From NCBI GenBank assembly GCA_052384575.1, contig JBQSUQ010000007.1: DNA of 64,000 nt; one strand, written 5' to 3'. Made by a program: the position numbers and the translations under genes. This stretch comes from JBQSUQ01 sp052384575. GTDB lineage: Bacteria; Pseudomonadota; Gammaproteobacteria; Enterobacterales; Pasteurellaceae. Every line of letters begins with the position of its first letter. The stretch's first letter is position 1. The notes under the pieces are model-generated. The model searched no databases and was not told the origin of the DNA. It saw only the letters and a program-made list of their open reading frames with translations. Positions 50,115 through 58,925 of this stretch are shown piece after piece.

Positions 50115-52070
50115 ATGCGTCTTTTAAGCAAGCTTTTTGCCCCACCGAAGCATGAACCGATTCGCGATAATAAAGCGGAACGGAATCTGTTCGTACGTCG
50201 GGCGTTGGTTGCTTTTCTGGGGACTTTAGTACTCGCTGCGATTTTATTGGCTAATTTATATCATTTACAGGTTGTTGAGTTCGATAAATATCAAACGCGT
50301 TCCAACGGCAACCGTATTAAATTATTGCCAGTGCCGCCTACCCGAGGGTTAATCTACGATCGTAATGGCACCTTATTAGCGGAAAACCTCACTTTTTTTG
50401 GTTTGTATTTGGTGCCTGAAAAAGTCGAAGATTTAGACCGCACTTTTGATGAGCTAAGATATATCGTCGGCTTGACAGATGAAGATATTGAGCAATTCAA
50501 AAAAGAGCGTCGCCGTTCCACTCGCTACACCCCGATTTTGCTTAAACCGAATTTGAATGAAGAGCAAATCGCGCGTTTTTCTGTTAATCAATATGCCTAT
50601 CCAAGTGCAGATGTTCGTCCTTATTTTAAACGCAATTATTTATATGGCGAGGCAATGACGCATATTTTAGGTTATGTATCTAAAATTAATGACAAAGATG
50701 AAGCCAGATTAAAAAAAGAAGAAAAATCAGCGAATTATGCAGGGACAACCGATATTGGTAAACTGGGCATTGAACGCTATTATGAAGATGAATTGCATGG
50801 TATTGCGGGCTATGAACAGGTAGAAATCAATAATCGAGGCAAGGTTATTCGCAAATTAAGCGAGCAAGAACCTATTGCTGGAAAGAGTATCCATCTCACC
50901 ATTGATTTACCTCTACAACAATATATTACGGATTTATTGGGTAAGCAAAAAGGCTCCGTTGTGGTGCTAGACCCAAAAGATAGCAGTATTTTGGCGATGG
51001 TTTCCAGCCCAAGTTACGATAATAATTTATTTGTGGGTGGTATTTCAGGGGCGGATTATAAACGTTTATTACAAGATGAGGATCGTCCTTTATATAGTCG
51101 TGCAACCCAAGGGGCGTATCCTCCAGCTTCTACAGTAAAACCTTTTGTTGCAGTAGCTGCGTTAACAGAATCGGTTGTTACACCAAGTACCACGATTTCA
51201 GACCCGGGTTATTGGGTTTTGCCAAATACCACAAAGCGTTTCCGCGATTGGAAAAAATCAGGACATGGTAATACGGATTTACAGAAAGCAATCGTGGAAT
51301 CTTCAGATACCTATTTTTATCAAGTGGCTTATAAGCTGGGCATTGATAAGCTTTCTCTTTGGATGAAAAAGTTTGGTTTTGGTTTGCCAACAGGCGTTGA
51401 TATTAAAGAGGAAACCGCTGCGATTATGCCTGATCGAACTTGGAAGCAAAAACGTCATAAGAAACCATGGGTGATGGGAGATACGATTCCAGTGGGGATT
51501 GGGCAAGGTTATTGGACGGCGACGCCATTACAGTTAGCTAAAGCCACCGCAGTTTTAGTGAATAATGGACGCGTAAATACACCGCACTTAATGAAAGCAT
51601 TACATGGTTCGGTTATTGAGCCTTATAAAGATCCATTGCTTTATGAAGATATTAAAGAACCAAATGAAGCCGCTTGGGCAGCAGCAAAAAGAGGTATGTT
51701 TGGTGTGGTGCATTCAGCTGCTGGTACGGGACGAAAAGCTTTTGCTGGCGCAGCTTATGATGCAGCAGGAAAATCTGGAACAGCGCAAGTTTTTAGCCTA
51801 AAAGAAGGGCAAAAATATGATGCGCGTAATTTAAAAAAATACTTACATGACCATGCTTGGTTTATGGGGTATGCACCGTATCAAGATCCAAAAGTGGTGG
51901 TGGCTGTTATTTTAGAAAATGCAGGTGGTGGTTCGAGTGCTGCGGCGCCGGTGGTGCGTAAAGTAATGGATTATTATTTGAATGTACGTTTGCCGAAAAT
52001 GAAAAAGTCAGACAATGTTGATGAGAAAAGTGCGGTGGAAAAAACGATAGAATCTGAGGTGACAGAATGA
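50115..52070 (+). CDS. mrdA: Penicillin-binding protein 2 (elongasome transpeptidase)
   Basis: PBP2 is the class B transpeptidase that, with RodA, builds the cylindrical cell wall. The 651 residues (E. coli 633) have an N-terminal membrane anchor (about 29-52), then a non-catalytic pedestal domain starting TRGLIYDRNG near 76. The transpeptidase domain has active Ser339 in PPASTVKP, ESSDT near 396 and the KSGTA motif near 553. The last codons include an uptake signal at 52028. The stop overlaps the rodA start by four bases. Confidence 0.97.
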   Translation: MRLLSKLFAPPKHEPIRDNKAERNLFVRRALVAFLGTLVLAAILLANLYHLQVVEFDKYQTRSNGNRIKLLPVPPTRGLIYDRNGTLLAENLTFFGLYLVPEKVEDLDRTFDELRYIVGLTDEDIEQFKKERRRSTRYTPILLKPNLNEEQIARFSVNQYAYPSADVRPYFKRNYLYGEAMTHILGYVSKINDKDEARLKKEEKSANYAGTTDIGKLGIERYYEDELHGIAGYEQVEINNRGKVIRKLSEQEPIAGKSIHLTIDLPLQQYITDLLGKQKGSVVVLDPKDSSILAMVSSPSYDNNLFVGGISGADYKRLLQDEDRPLYSRATQGAYPPASTVKPFVAVAALTESVVTPSTTISDPGYWVLPNTTKRFRDWKKSGHGNTDLQKAIVESSDTYFYQVAYKLGIDKLSLWMKKFGFGLPTGVDIKEETAAIMPDRTWKQKRHKKPWVMGDTIPVGIGQGYWTATPLQLAKATAVLVNNGRVNTPHLMKALHGSVIEPYKDPLLYEDIKEPNEAAWAAAKRGMFGVVHSAAGTGRKAFAGAAYDAAGKSGTAQVFSLKEGQKYDARNLKKYLHDHAWFMGYAPYQDPKVVVAVILENAGGGSSAAAPVVRKVMDYYLNVRLPKMKKSDNVDEKSAVEKTIESEVTE

Positions 52071-53188
52071 AAGAAAAACGTCCTTTGATTTTTTCCTTAT
52101 GGTCTAAACTGCACCTCGATTTATGGCTTTTTGTCGGCTTAGTGGTGATTTCAGGTTATGGCTTGTTGGTGTTATACAGTGCTTCTGGTGGTAGTGAAGT
52201 CATGTTTCGTAACCGTATCATTCAGGTGACATTAGGCTTTTTTGTCATGTTTGTGATGGCGCAGCTACCGCCACGTTTTTATCAACAAATTGCGCCTTTG
52301 CTTTATTTGGCAGGTTTAGTGATGTTGATTTTGGTAGATTTGATTGGTACCACAAGTAAAGGTGCGCAACGTTGGCTTGATTTAGGGGTTATTCGTTTTC
52401 AACCCTCAGAAATTGTGAAATTAGCTGTGCCTTTGATGGTAGCGGTATATTTAGGTAATAAGCAGCAACCGATTAATTGGAAGCAAACCTTTATCGCCCT
52501 TGCAATGATTTTAGTGCCAACATTATTAGTGGCAATTCAGCCTGATTTGGGAACATCCATATTGGTCAGTGCTTCCGGTATTTTTGTGGTTTTCCTTGCA
52601 GGAATGAGCTGGTGGATTATTTTAGCAGCAGTTGTTGGCCTTGCTGCATTTATTCCAATTATGTGGCTATATTTAATGCATGATTATCAACGCACTAGGG
52701 TGTTGACTTTACTTGATCCAGAAAAAGATCCCTTAGGTGCGGGTTACCATATTCTACAATCGAAAATTGCGATTGGCTCAGGTGGCATTACAGGTAAAGG
52801 TTGGATGGCGGGGACGCAATCTCAGTTAGAATTTGTACCAGAACCTCATACAGATTTTATTTTTGCCGTATTGAGTGAAGAGCATGGTATGATTGGTGTA
52901 TTAATTTTATTAGCCATTTATTTCTTTATTATTATTCGTGGGTTGATGATTGGAGCGCAAGCAGAAAATGCCTTTGGGCGTATTTTAACTGGTGCGACTT
53001 TCCTTATTTTCTTTGTATATATTTTCGTGAATATTGGTATGGTAAGCGGTATTTTACCTGTGGTGGGCGTGCCACTTCCTCTTATTAGCTATGGCGGCAC
53101 ATCATTTGTCGCTTTAATGGCTGGATTCGGTTTGGTCATGTCAATTCATACGCATAAACGAACAGGTTTATATACGCAACGGAACTAA
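52067..53188 (+). CDS. rodA: Peptidoglycan glycosyltransferase RodA
   Basis: RodA is the SEDS-family polymerase that acts with PBP2 in lateral wall synthesis. The 373 residues (E. coli 370) form about ten membrane segments. SEDS landmarks include LYSASGG near 35, KGAQRWLDLG and FQPSEIVKLA in the 97-120 region, QPDLGTSIL near 160, FVPEPHTDFIFAVLSEEHG near 258 and the C-terminal GVPLPLISYGGTS. It overlaps mrdA by four bases. Confidence 0.97.
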   Translation: MKEKRPLIFSLWSKLHLDLWLFVGLVVISGYGLLVLYSASGGSEVMFRNRIIQVTLGFFVMFVMAQLPPRFYQQIAPLLYLAGLVMLILVDLIGTTSKGAQRWLDLGVIRFQPSEIVKLAVPLMVAVYLGNKQQPINWKQTFIALAMILVPTLLVAIQPDLGTSILVSASGIFVVFLAGMSWWIILAAVVGLAAFIPIMWLYLMHDYQRTRVLTLLDPEKDPLGAGYHILQSKIAIGSGGITGKGWMAGTQSQLEFVPEPHTDFIFAVLSEEHGMIGVLILLAIYFFIIIRGLMIGAQAENAFGRILTGATFLIFFVYIFVNIGMVSGILPVVGVPLPLISYGGTSFVALMAGFGLVMSIHTHKRTGLYTQRN

Positions 53189-53245
53189 TTTGAATTTGAT
53201 TACTCTTATAAAAGGTAATCATAAAAACAGGATATAACATTATTT

Positions 53246-53731
53246 ATGAAAATAGCAAAATACATATTCTTGATGATATTTGCTGTTGTACTTACGGCTT
53301 GTACTTCTCATGCAGAAGCCAAAAGAGCAACGAAAAATCCACAGATTGTCCAAAAGCAAGTGGATAAGCCAAATACTTATAAGGTGAACGGTCGTTCATA
53401 TACGACGGAGCATAAAAATAAATCTTATCATTATGATAAACGCGGTGGTGCCAGTTACTATCATTCTAAATTTAATGGTCGTCGCACAGCGAGCGGTGAG
53501 CCTTATAGCGGCAAGAAATATACCGCAGCACATAGAAGTTTGCCATTAGGCACCCATGTATTAGTCACCAATTTACGCAATAATCGAAAAGTTGTGGTAC
53601 GTATTAATGATCGTGGTCCTTTTGTTCGAGGCCGAATCATTGATCTTTCGCGCGCAGCAGCAGCGGATATTGGTATGATTTCTTCTGGAATTGCGAATGT
53701 AAGAGTTGAAAAATTACATCTTGCACAATAA
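53246..53731 (+). CDS. rlpA: RlpA-family septal lipoprotein, short form without SPOR domain
   Basis: RlpA proteins are outer-membrane lipoproteins with a double-psi beta-barrel. In Pseudomonas the family cleaves glycan strands lacking stem peptides. The signal peptide ends with the lipobox Leu-Thr-Ala-Cys (Cys19). The barrel spans about 68-158 with GGASYYHSKFNGRRTASGE, TAAHRSLPLGT, INDRGPFVRGRIIDLS and a final VRVEKL. At 161 residues it ends with the barrel; the peptidoglycan-binding SPOR domain of E. coli RlpA (362 residues) is missing. It sits between rodA and dacA, the conserved place. Confidence 0.93.
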   Translation: MKIAKYIFLMIFAVVLTACTSHAEAKRATKNPQIVQKQVDKPNTYKVNGRSYTTEHKNKSYHYDKRGGASYYHSKFNGRRTASGEPYSGKKYTAAHRSLPLGTHVLVTNLRNNRKVVVRINDRGPFVRGRIIDLSRAAAADIGMISSGIANVRVEKLHLAQ

Positions 53732-53759
53732 CTTAATTGCACATATTTAAGGATTTTTT

Positions 53760-54944
53760 ATGTTGAATGTTTCTGTTAAAAAGCCCAAGCTTGCATTAAT
53801 GGCAGGTTTGTTGTCATTTTCTTTATCAAGCTTTGCGGAAGACGTAAATTTTGGTATTTCGCCACCTCAAGTTAATGCCGCAACCTATGTTTTAATGGAT
53901 TATCATTCAGGTGCAGTGTTGGCATCTTTCAATCCAGATCAGCGTCAATATCCAGCGTCGTTAACGAAAATGATGACAAGTTATGTGGTAGGTGATGCGA
54001 TCAAACAGGGGAAAATCAATTTAACGGATACGGTGACTATTGGTGAAAGTGCTTGGGGTAAAAATTTCCCTGGTTCATCAAAAATGTTCTTAAATCTCAA
54101 TCAACAGGTTTCAGTTGCCGATTTAAACCGAGGCATTATTGTCGTATCCGGGAATGATGCTTGCGTTGCGATGGCAGAACATGTGTCTGGCTCAACAGAT
54201 AAATTTGTTGAATTGATGAATAAATATGTTGAACAATTTGGCTTAAAAAATACGCATTTTACGACACCGCATGGATTGGATGATCCTCAACAATATTCTT
54301 CAGCAAGAGATATGGCAATTATTGGTGCCCATATCATTCGTGATTTGCCAGAAAAATATAAAGTGTATGCAGAAAAAGAATTTACCTTCAATAAAATTAA
54401 ACAACCTAACCGCAATGGTTTACTTTGGGATAAAACCCTTAATGTTGATGGGATGAAAACAGGTCATACTGATAATGCAGGCTATAACTTGGTGGCTTCA
54501 GCAACCAATGGCAACAATATGCGTTTAATTTCTGTGGTGATGGGCGTGCCAACTTATAAAGGTCGTGAAGTTGAGAGCAAAAAATTACTCCAATGGGGAT
54601 TTAATAGCTTTGAGACTTTCAAAACCTTAGAAGCAGGCAAAGGAGTTGAAGAAAAATCAGTATATTATGGTGATGCCAATAAAGTCGTAATTGGTGTGCT
54701 ACAAGATGGTTTTATTACTGTTTCCAAAGGTCGCCAGGCGGATTTAAAAGCACGAGTTGAATATGATAAAAAATATTTAGAAGCGCCATTAGCCAAGGGA
54801 CAAAATGTGGGTAAAGTCGTTTATCAATTGGATGGAAAAGATATTGCGACGGTAAATCTCCAAGTTATGCAAGATGTGCAAGAAGCTGGCATTTTCGGGC
54901 GTGCTTGGGATTGGTTAGTGCTCACTATCAAAGGTTTATTCTAA
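53760..54944 (+). CDS. dacA: D-alanyl-D-alanine carboxypeptidase (PBP5 type)
   Basis: DacA trims the terminal D-Ala from stem peptides in the periplasm. The 394 residues (E. coli PBP5 403) start with a signal peptide ending SSFAE (about residue 27). They carry the serine motif S67-L-T-K70, SGN near 128, and KTG near 237 in VDGMKTGHTDNAGYN. A beta-rich second domain follows, and a C-terminal amphipathic helix GRAWDWLVLTIKGLF anchors the protein to the membrane. A terminator built of uptake signals follows. Confidence 0.97.
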   Translation: MLNVSVKKPKLALMAGLLSFSLSSFAEDVNFGISPPQVNAATYVLMDYHSGAVLASFNPDQRQYPASLTKMMTSYVVGDAIKQGKINLTDTVTIGESAWGKNFPGSSKMFLNLNQQVSVADLNRGIIVVSGNDACVAMAEHVSGSTDKFVELMNKYVEQFGLKNTHFTTPHGLDDPQQYSSARDMAIIGAHIIRDLPEKYKVYAEKEFTFNKIKQPNRNGLLWDKTLNVDGMKTGHTDNAGYNLVASATNGNNMRLISVVMGVPTYKGREVESKKLLQWGFNSFETFKTLEAGKGVEEKSVYYGDANKVVIGVLQDGFITVSKGRQADLKARVEYDKKYLEAPLAKGQNVGKVVYQLDGKDIATVNLQVMQDVQEAGIFGRAWDWLVLTIKGLF

Positions 54945-54967
54945 GTTAGAAAACTCAATTTATTTTC

Positions 54968-54998
54968 ACCGCACTTTTTATAAAGTGCGGTACTTTTT
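54968..54998 (+). terminator. Uptake-signal terminator after dacA
   Basis: A 10-bp perfect stem (54968-54977 with 54982-54991), loop TTAT, then ACTTTTTT. Confidence 0.85.
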
Positions 54999-55020
54999 TA
55001 GCTTATTTTAGGAAAAGATT

Positions 55021-55320
55021 ATGTCGGATAAAAAACAAGTTAATCTCGCAGAAGTACCACAAAAACAATTAAAAGATCTGTTGGAGTTTCCTTGCCCTTT
55101 TACATTCAAAGTGGTTGGGCAAAACAGAGAACATCTGGTTGATGATGTTGTAGTCGTGGTGCAAAAATATGCCAAGGGGGATTATAATCCTCGTGAAAAT
55201 GTGAGTAGCAAAGGCACTTATAATTCTATCTCCATTGATATTGTTGCAGAAAATATTGAACAAGTAGAAACGCTTTATGCTGAATTAGCGAAAATTAATG
55301 GCGTGAGAATGGTGCTTTAA
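55021..55320 (+). CDS. ybeD: DUF493 (YbeD) family protein
   Basis: A small cytoplasmic alpha/beta protein of unknown function with an ACT-like fold. The 99 residues (E. coli YbeD 87) contain LLEFPCPFTFKVVG, SSKGTYNSISIDI and the C-terminal INGVRMVL. It sits between dacA and lipB, exactly as ybeD does in E. coli, and ends 12 bases before lipB. AGGAAAAGATT precedes the ATG. Confidence 0.93.
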   Translation: MSDKKQVNLAEVPQKQLKDLLEFPCPFTFKVVGQNREHLVDDVVVVVQKYAKGDYNPRENVSSKGTYNSISIDIVAENIEQVETLYAELAKINGVRMVL

Positions 55321-55332
55321 TCAGGGCTGAAT

Positions 55333-55989
55333 ATGCACAATATTCCTTTAATTATTCGCCAATTGGGTATGCAAGATTACCAACAAATTTGGCAAAAAAT
55401 GCAGGATTTTACTGATAATCGCAGTGAAAATACCGCTGATGAAATTTGGTTAGTGCAACATTATCCTGTATTTACGCAAGGTCAAGCAGGTAAAGCGGAA
55501 CATTTATTACAACGTAGTGATATTCCTGTTGTGCAGTCCGATCGTGGTGGACAAATTACCTATCATGGACCTGGGCAGCAAGTGATGTATGTGTTGATTG
55601 ATATTAAACGTCATAAAGCGGAAGGTAGAGATTTTAATGTACGACAATTAGTTACTGCATTGGAACAAACAGTTGTGTTGACGTTGGCTGATTATGGTAT
55701 TCAATCCTATGCCAAGGCCGATGCACCAGGCGTATATATAAATTGTGATGGTATTGAGAAAAAGATTTGTTCTTTAGGATTACGCATTCGCAAAGGTTGT
55801 TCATTTCATGGTTTAGCTTTGAATATCAATATGGATCTCAGCCCTTTTCGCATGATCAATCCTTGTGGCTACATTGGATTAGAAATGTGCCAGTTAGCAG
55901 ATTTTATCCCTGTACAAGAAGCGGAATGCGACAAGGTATCTCCTCAATTAGTTACACATTTCTGTCAACTTTTAGGCTATAATATCTAA
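55333..55989 (+). CDS. lipB: Octanoyltransferase LipB
   Basis: LipB moves octanoyl groups from acyl carrier protein to lipoyl domains, the first step of lipoate synthesis. The 218 residues (E. coli 213) show the family blocks SDRGGQITYHGPGQ near 69-82, the catalytic Lys144 in EKKICSLG and the acyl-carrying Cys178 in NPCGYIGLEM. Its partner lipA lies 66 bases downstream. Confidence 0.97.
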   Translation: MHNIPLIIRQLGMQDYQQIWQKMQDFTDNRSENTADEIWLVQHYPVFTQGQAGKAEHLLQRSDIPVVQSDRGGQITYHGPGQQVMYVLIDIKRHKAEGRDFNVRQLVTALEQTVVLTLADYGIQSYAKADAPGVYINCDGIEKKICSLGLRIRKGCSFHGLALNINMDLSPFRMINPCGYIGLEMCQLADFIPVQEAECDKVSPQLVTHFCQLLGYNI

Positions 55990-56055
55990 AATTTTTTTAA
56001 AAATTGCACTTTTATTTGAGTGTAACAGTTAGTTTAGCAATGAATAAGGAATAAA

Positions 56056-57018
56056 ATGGGTAAACCCTTCAAAATGGAACCCGGAGTAAAATATCGTGAT
56101 GCTGCAAAAACATCCATTATTCCGGTAAAAAATATCAATCCAGATCAGGAATTATTAAAAAAACCAGAATGGATGAAAATCAAATTACCTGCAAATTCTG
56201 AGAAAATTAATAGTATTAAAAATGGTATGCGTCGCCATGGTCTACATTCGGTATGTGAAGAAGCCTCTTGCCCTAATTTGCATGAATGTTTTAATCATGG
56301 TACTGCTACATTTATGATTATGGGGGCAATTTGTACTCGCCGCTGTCCATTCTGTGATGTGGCACATGGTAAACCACTTGCTCTAGATCCTGATGAACCA
56401 CGTAAAGTGGCGGAAACCGTACAGGATATGAAATTAAAATATGTGGTGATTACTTCGGTGGATCGTGATGATTTACCTGATCGTGGTGCCGCACATTTTG
56501 CAGCCACTGTACGTGAAATTCGCGCTTTAAATCCAAATACCAAAGTTGAAATTCTCGTTCCTGACTTTCGAGGCAGAATTGAGCAAGCCCTTGAAATTCT
56601 GAAAGAAAATCCACCAGATGTGTTTAATCATAATTTGGAAAATGTGCCTCGCCTATATCGTGAAATTCGTCCGGGTGCTGACTATCAATGGTCGTTAAAA
56701 TTATTAAAAGACTTCAAAGCGATGTTCCCTAATATTCCAACAAAATCTGGATTAATGGTGGGATTAGGTGAAACAAATGAAGAAATTTTAGCGGTTATGC
56801 AAGATCTACGGGATCATGGTGTGACAATGTTGACATTAGGGCAATATTTACAACCAAGTCGTCACCATTTGCCTGTTGCGCGTTATGTTCCACCTGAGGA
56901 GTTTGATGAAATGCGTCAGAAAGCCGAAGAAATGGGATTTGAACATGCAGCTTGTGGTCCTTTTGTTCGTTCTTCTTATCATGCGGATTTACAAGCGAGC
57001 GGTGGACTTGTGAAGTAA
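56056..57018 (+). CDS. lipA: Lipoyl synthase
   Basis: LipA inserts two sulfur atoms into octanoyl-lipoyl domains using radical SAM chemistry; one 4Fe-4S cluster is sacrificed as sulfur source. The 320 residues (E. coli 321) have the auxiliary cluster Cys67, Cys72, Cys78 (VCEEASCPNLHEC) and the radical-SAM cysteines Cys93, Cys97, Cys100 (CTRRCPFC). The C-terminal RSSYHAD carries the serine that ligates the auxiliary cluster. AAGGAATAAA precedes the ATG. Confidence 0.98.
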   Translation: MGKPFKMEPGVKYRDAAKTSIIPVKNINPDQELLKKPEWMKIKLPANSEKINSIKNGMRRHGLHSVCEEASCPNLHECFNHGTATFMIMGAICTRRCPFCDVAHGKPLALDPDEPRKVAETVQDMKLKYVVITSVDRDDLPDRGAAHFAATVREIRALNPNTKVEILVPDFRGRIEQALEILKENPPDVFNHNLENVPRLYREIRPGADYQWSLKLLKDFKAMFPNIPTKSGLMVGLGETNEEILAVMQDLRDHGVTMLTLGQYLQPSRHHLPVARYVPPEEFDEMRQKAEEMGFEHAACGPFVRSSYHADLQASGGLVK

Positions 57019-57028
57019 TTCCTTTCTA

Positions 57029-57067
57029 AAAGTGCGGTGGAAATTGTCGATGTTTTCACCGCACTTT
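57029..57067 (+). terminator. Uptake-signal terminator after lipA
   Basis: A 15-pair stem with one G-T (57029-57043 with 57053-57067), 9-base loop; opposed uptake signals form the base. Only a short T-rich stretch follows. Confidence 0.75.
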
Positions 57068-57339
57068 GTTTATTCTTTTTCCGTTCTCAAAAAGAGGTAT
57101 TTATACCCTCTACCCCTAAAGAAGTATTTTGCTTGATCAAACGCAAGAAAAAGTGTGAAAGCTCAGCAAAGGTTTTTTCAATTTGTTAATTTACCATTGA
57201 TTTTTTAGCTTTTTATTAATTATCTTGTTGTTATTAATGATAAAAATTCTCATTTGTAATGACTAGATTAATAAAGCAAATTCAAACTTGTATATACAAT
57301 TTTAACCTTGGTTAATTAATTTTTAATGGAGTGATTATC
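57068..57339 (+). promoter_or_regulatory. nrfA upstream control region with NarP and FNR-like sites
   Basis: A gene-free stretch. TACCCCT-AA-AGAAGTA at 57111-57126 is a complete match to the NarL/NarP 7-2-7 consensus (TACYYMT-N2-AKRRGTA). TTGATCAAACGCAA at 57133-57146 matches 8 of 10 fixed FNR positions. Known: FNR and NarP/NarL control nrfA in E. coli, and Haemophilus has NarQ-NarP but no NarL. I could not place the -10 with confidence: a TATACA at about 57292 is possible but lies far from both sites. The rest is A+T-rich without other signals. Confidence 0.6.
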
Positions 57340-58851
57340 GTGAACATCCTCAAAAAAACATTATCTTCTCTAGCGATTGCTGGAATGAGCTTGGTTATGT
57401 TGCAAACGGCTTCGGCGAGTGAGCAACCTTCTGCTGAAGCTAAAGTAGAGAAAATGCAATACGCACCTAAAAAAGGTGAGTTAGCACCAGCAAATCCTAA
57501 TTTAAAAATTGAGTCTGTGAATGAAAGTTTTGCGGAAAAATATCCAAGCCAATATAAAAGCTGGAAAGCAACCTCAAATTCAACAGAAATTTCCCCTGCA
57601 ATTGAATTAGATCCAAGAATGATTGTTATGTGGGCGGGTTATGCATTCTCAAAAGAGTATAACAAACCACGTGGCCACTTCTATTCTGTTACTGATGTGC
57701 GCAATATTTTACGTACAGGCGCACCAAAAGACCTTAACAGCGGTATGCCAATGGCTTGTTGGACTTGTAAAGGTCCAGATGTGGCACGCTTAATGGCTGA
57801 ATGGGGCGAAGAAGGTTACTTCAACGGCAAATGGGTGAAAGCAGGGGCAGAAATTGTCAATGCGATTGGTTGTGCTGACTGTCACGATACTACTTCAAAA
57901 GATTTTGAAGAAGGTAAACCAGCATTACGCATCGCACGTCCAAATGCATTACGTGCATTAGAAGCGATTGACAAAAAATTTGCCGATTTAGATCGTACTG
58001 ATAAGCGTGCAGCAATCTGTGCGAACTGCCATGTAGAATATTATTTTGATAAAGATAATGTGAATAACGTGGTGTTCCCATGGTTCAAAGGTGTTGATGT
58101 AGATAGTATCGAAAAATACTATGATGAGATCGACTTCGTTGACTGGCAACACGCCATTTCTAAAGCACCAATGTTGAAAACACAGCATCCTGATTATGAA
58201 ATTTGGATGCAAGGTACCCATGGTAAAAATGGCGTAACCTGTATTGACTGTCACATGCCTAAAGTTCAAGGTGCGGATGGCAAAGTCTATACCGACCACA
58301 AAATTGGCAACCCATTTGATCAATTTGAACATACTTGTGCGAAATGTCATGACCAAAGCAAAGAAACCTTACAAAAAATCGTTGCTGGTCATAAACATGA
58401 CGTGAAAGAAGTGATGCTTAAATTAGAAGATCAAATCGTGAAAGCACACTTTGAAGCGAAAGCTGCTTGGGATGCAGGTGCAACGAAAGAAGAAATGGCT
58501 GATGCATTAAAAGGTATTCGTCACGCACAATGGCGTTGGGATTACTCAGCAGCAGGTCATGGTAACCACATGCACGCACCTGATATCACCTTAAAAGTGA
58601 TTGCATCTGGTTTAGATCGTATTGCAGATGCTCGTGCAAAATTAGCAGTTGTGTTAGCTAAACATGATGTTAAACAACCAATTAACTATCCAGATACTTC
58701 AACAGCAGAAAAAGCATGGAAAGTCATTGGTGTTGATATCGAAAAAGAACGTAGAGAAAAAGCAGAGTTCTTGAATAAAGTGGTTCCTGAGTGGAATAAA
58801 GAAGCGAAAGCGAAAGGTCTACTCATCAACGACGTACCACCTGCAAAATAA
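57340..58851 (+). CDS. nrfA: Cytochrome c nitrite reductase, catalytic subunit
   Basis: NrfA is the periplasmic pentahaem enzyme that reduces nitrite to ammonium with six electrons. I choose the GTG at 57340, eight bases after GGAG, giving MNILKKTLSSLAIAG; a GTG three codons earlier overlaps that ribosome site. The 503 residues begin with a signal peptide cut near ASA (about 27). The active-site haem has the special Cys140-Trp-Thr-Cys143-Lys144 motif. Four ordinary CxxCH sites follow (CADCH, CANCH, CIDCH, CAKCH). CWTCK needs the dedicated nrfEFG-type haem lyase encoded downstream. Confidence 0.97.
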   Translation: MNILKKTLSSLAIAGMSLVMLQTASASEQPSAEAKVEKMQYAPKKGELAPANPNLKIESVNESFAEKYPSQYKSWKATSNSTEISPAIELDPRMIVMWAGYAFSKEYNKPRGHFYSVTDVRNILRTGAPKDLNSGMPMACWTCKGPDVARLMAEWGEEGYFNGKWVKAGAEIVNAIGCADCHDTTSKDFEEGKPALRIARPNALRALEAIDKKFADLDRTDKRAAICANCHVEYYFDKDNVNNVVFPWFKGVDVDSIEKYYDEIDFVDWQHAISKAPMLKTQHPDYEIWMQGTHGKNGVTCIDCHMPKVQGADGKVYTDHKIGNPFDQFEHTCAKCHDQSKETLQKIVAGHKHDVKEVMLKLEDQIVKAHFEAKAAWDAGATKEEMADALKGIRHAQWRWDYSAAGHGNHMHAPDITLKVIASGLDRIADARAKLAVVLAKHDVKQPINYPDTSTAEKAWKVIGVDIEKERREKAEFLNKVVPEWNKEAKAKGLLINDVPPAK

Positions 58852-58862
58852 TGAAAAAAGCA

Positions 58863-58895
58863 ACCGCACTTTTGTGAAACTTGCTTAAGTGCGGT
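58863..58895 (+). terminator. Opposed uptake signals between nrfA and nrfB
   Basis: A 9-bp stem (58863-58871 with 58887-58895) with a 15-base loop but no T tract after it. It lies within the nrfABCD unit, so it is more likely a partial attenuator or mRNA-stabilising end for the abundant nrfA message than a full stop. Confidence 0.45.
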
Positions 58896-58925
58896 CACTT
58901 TAAATCAAGAATTGAGGTAACAAAA

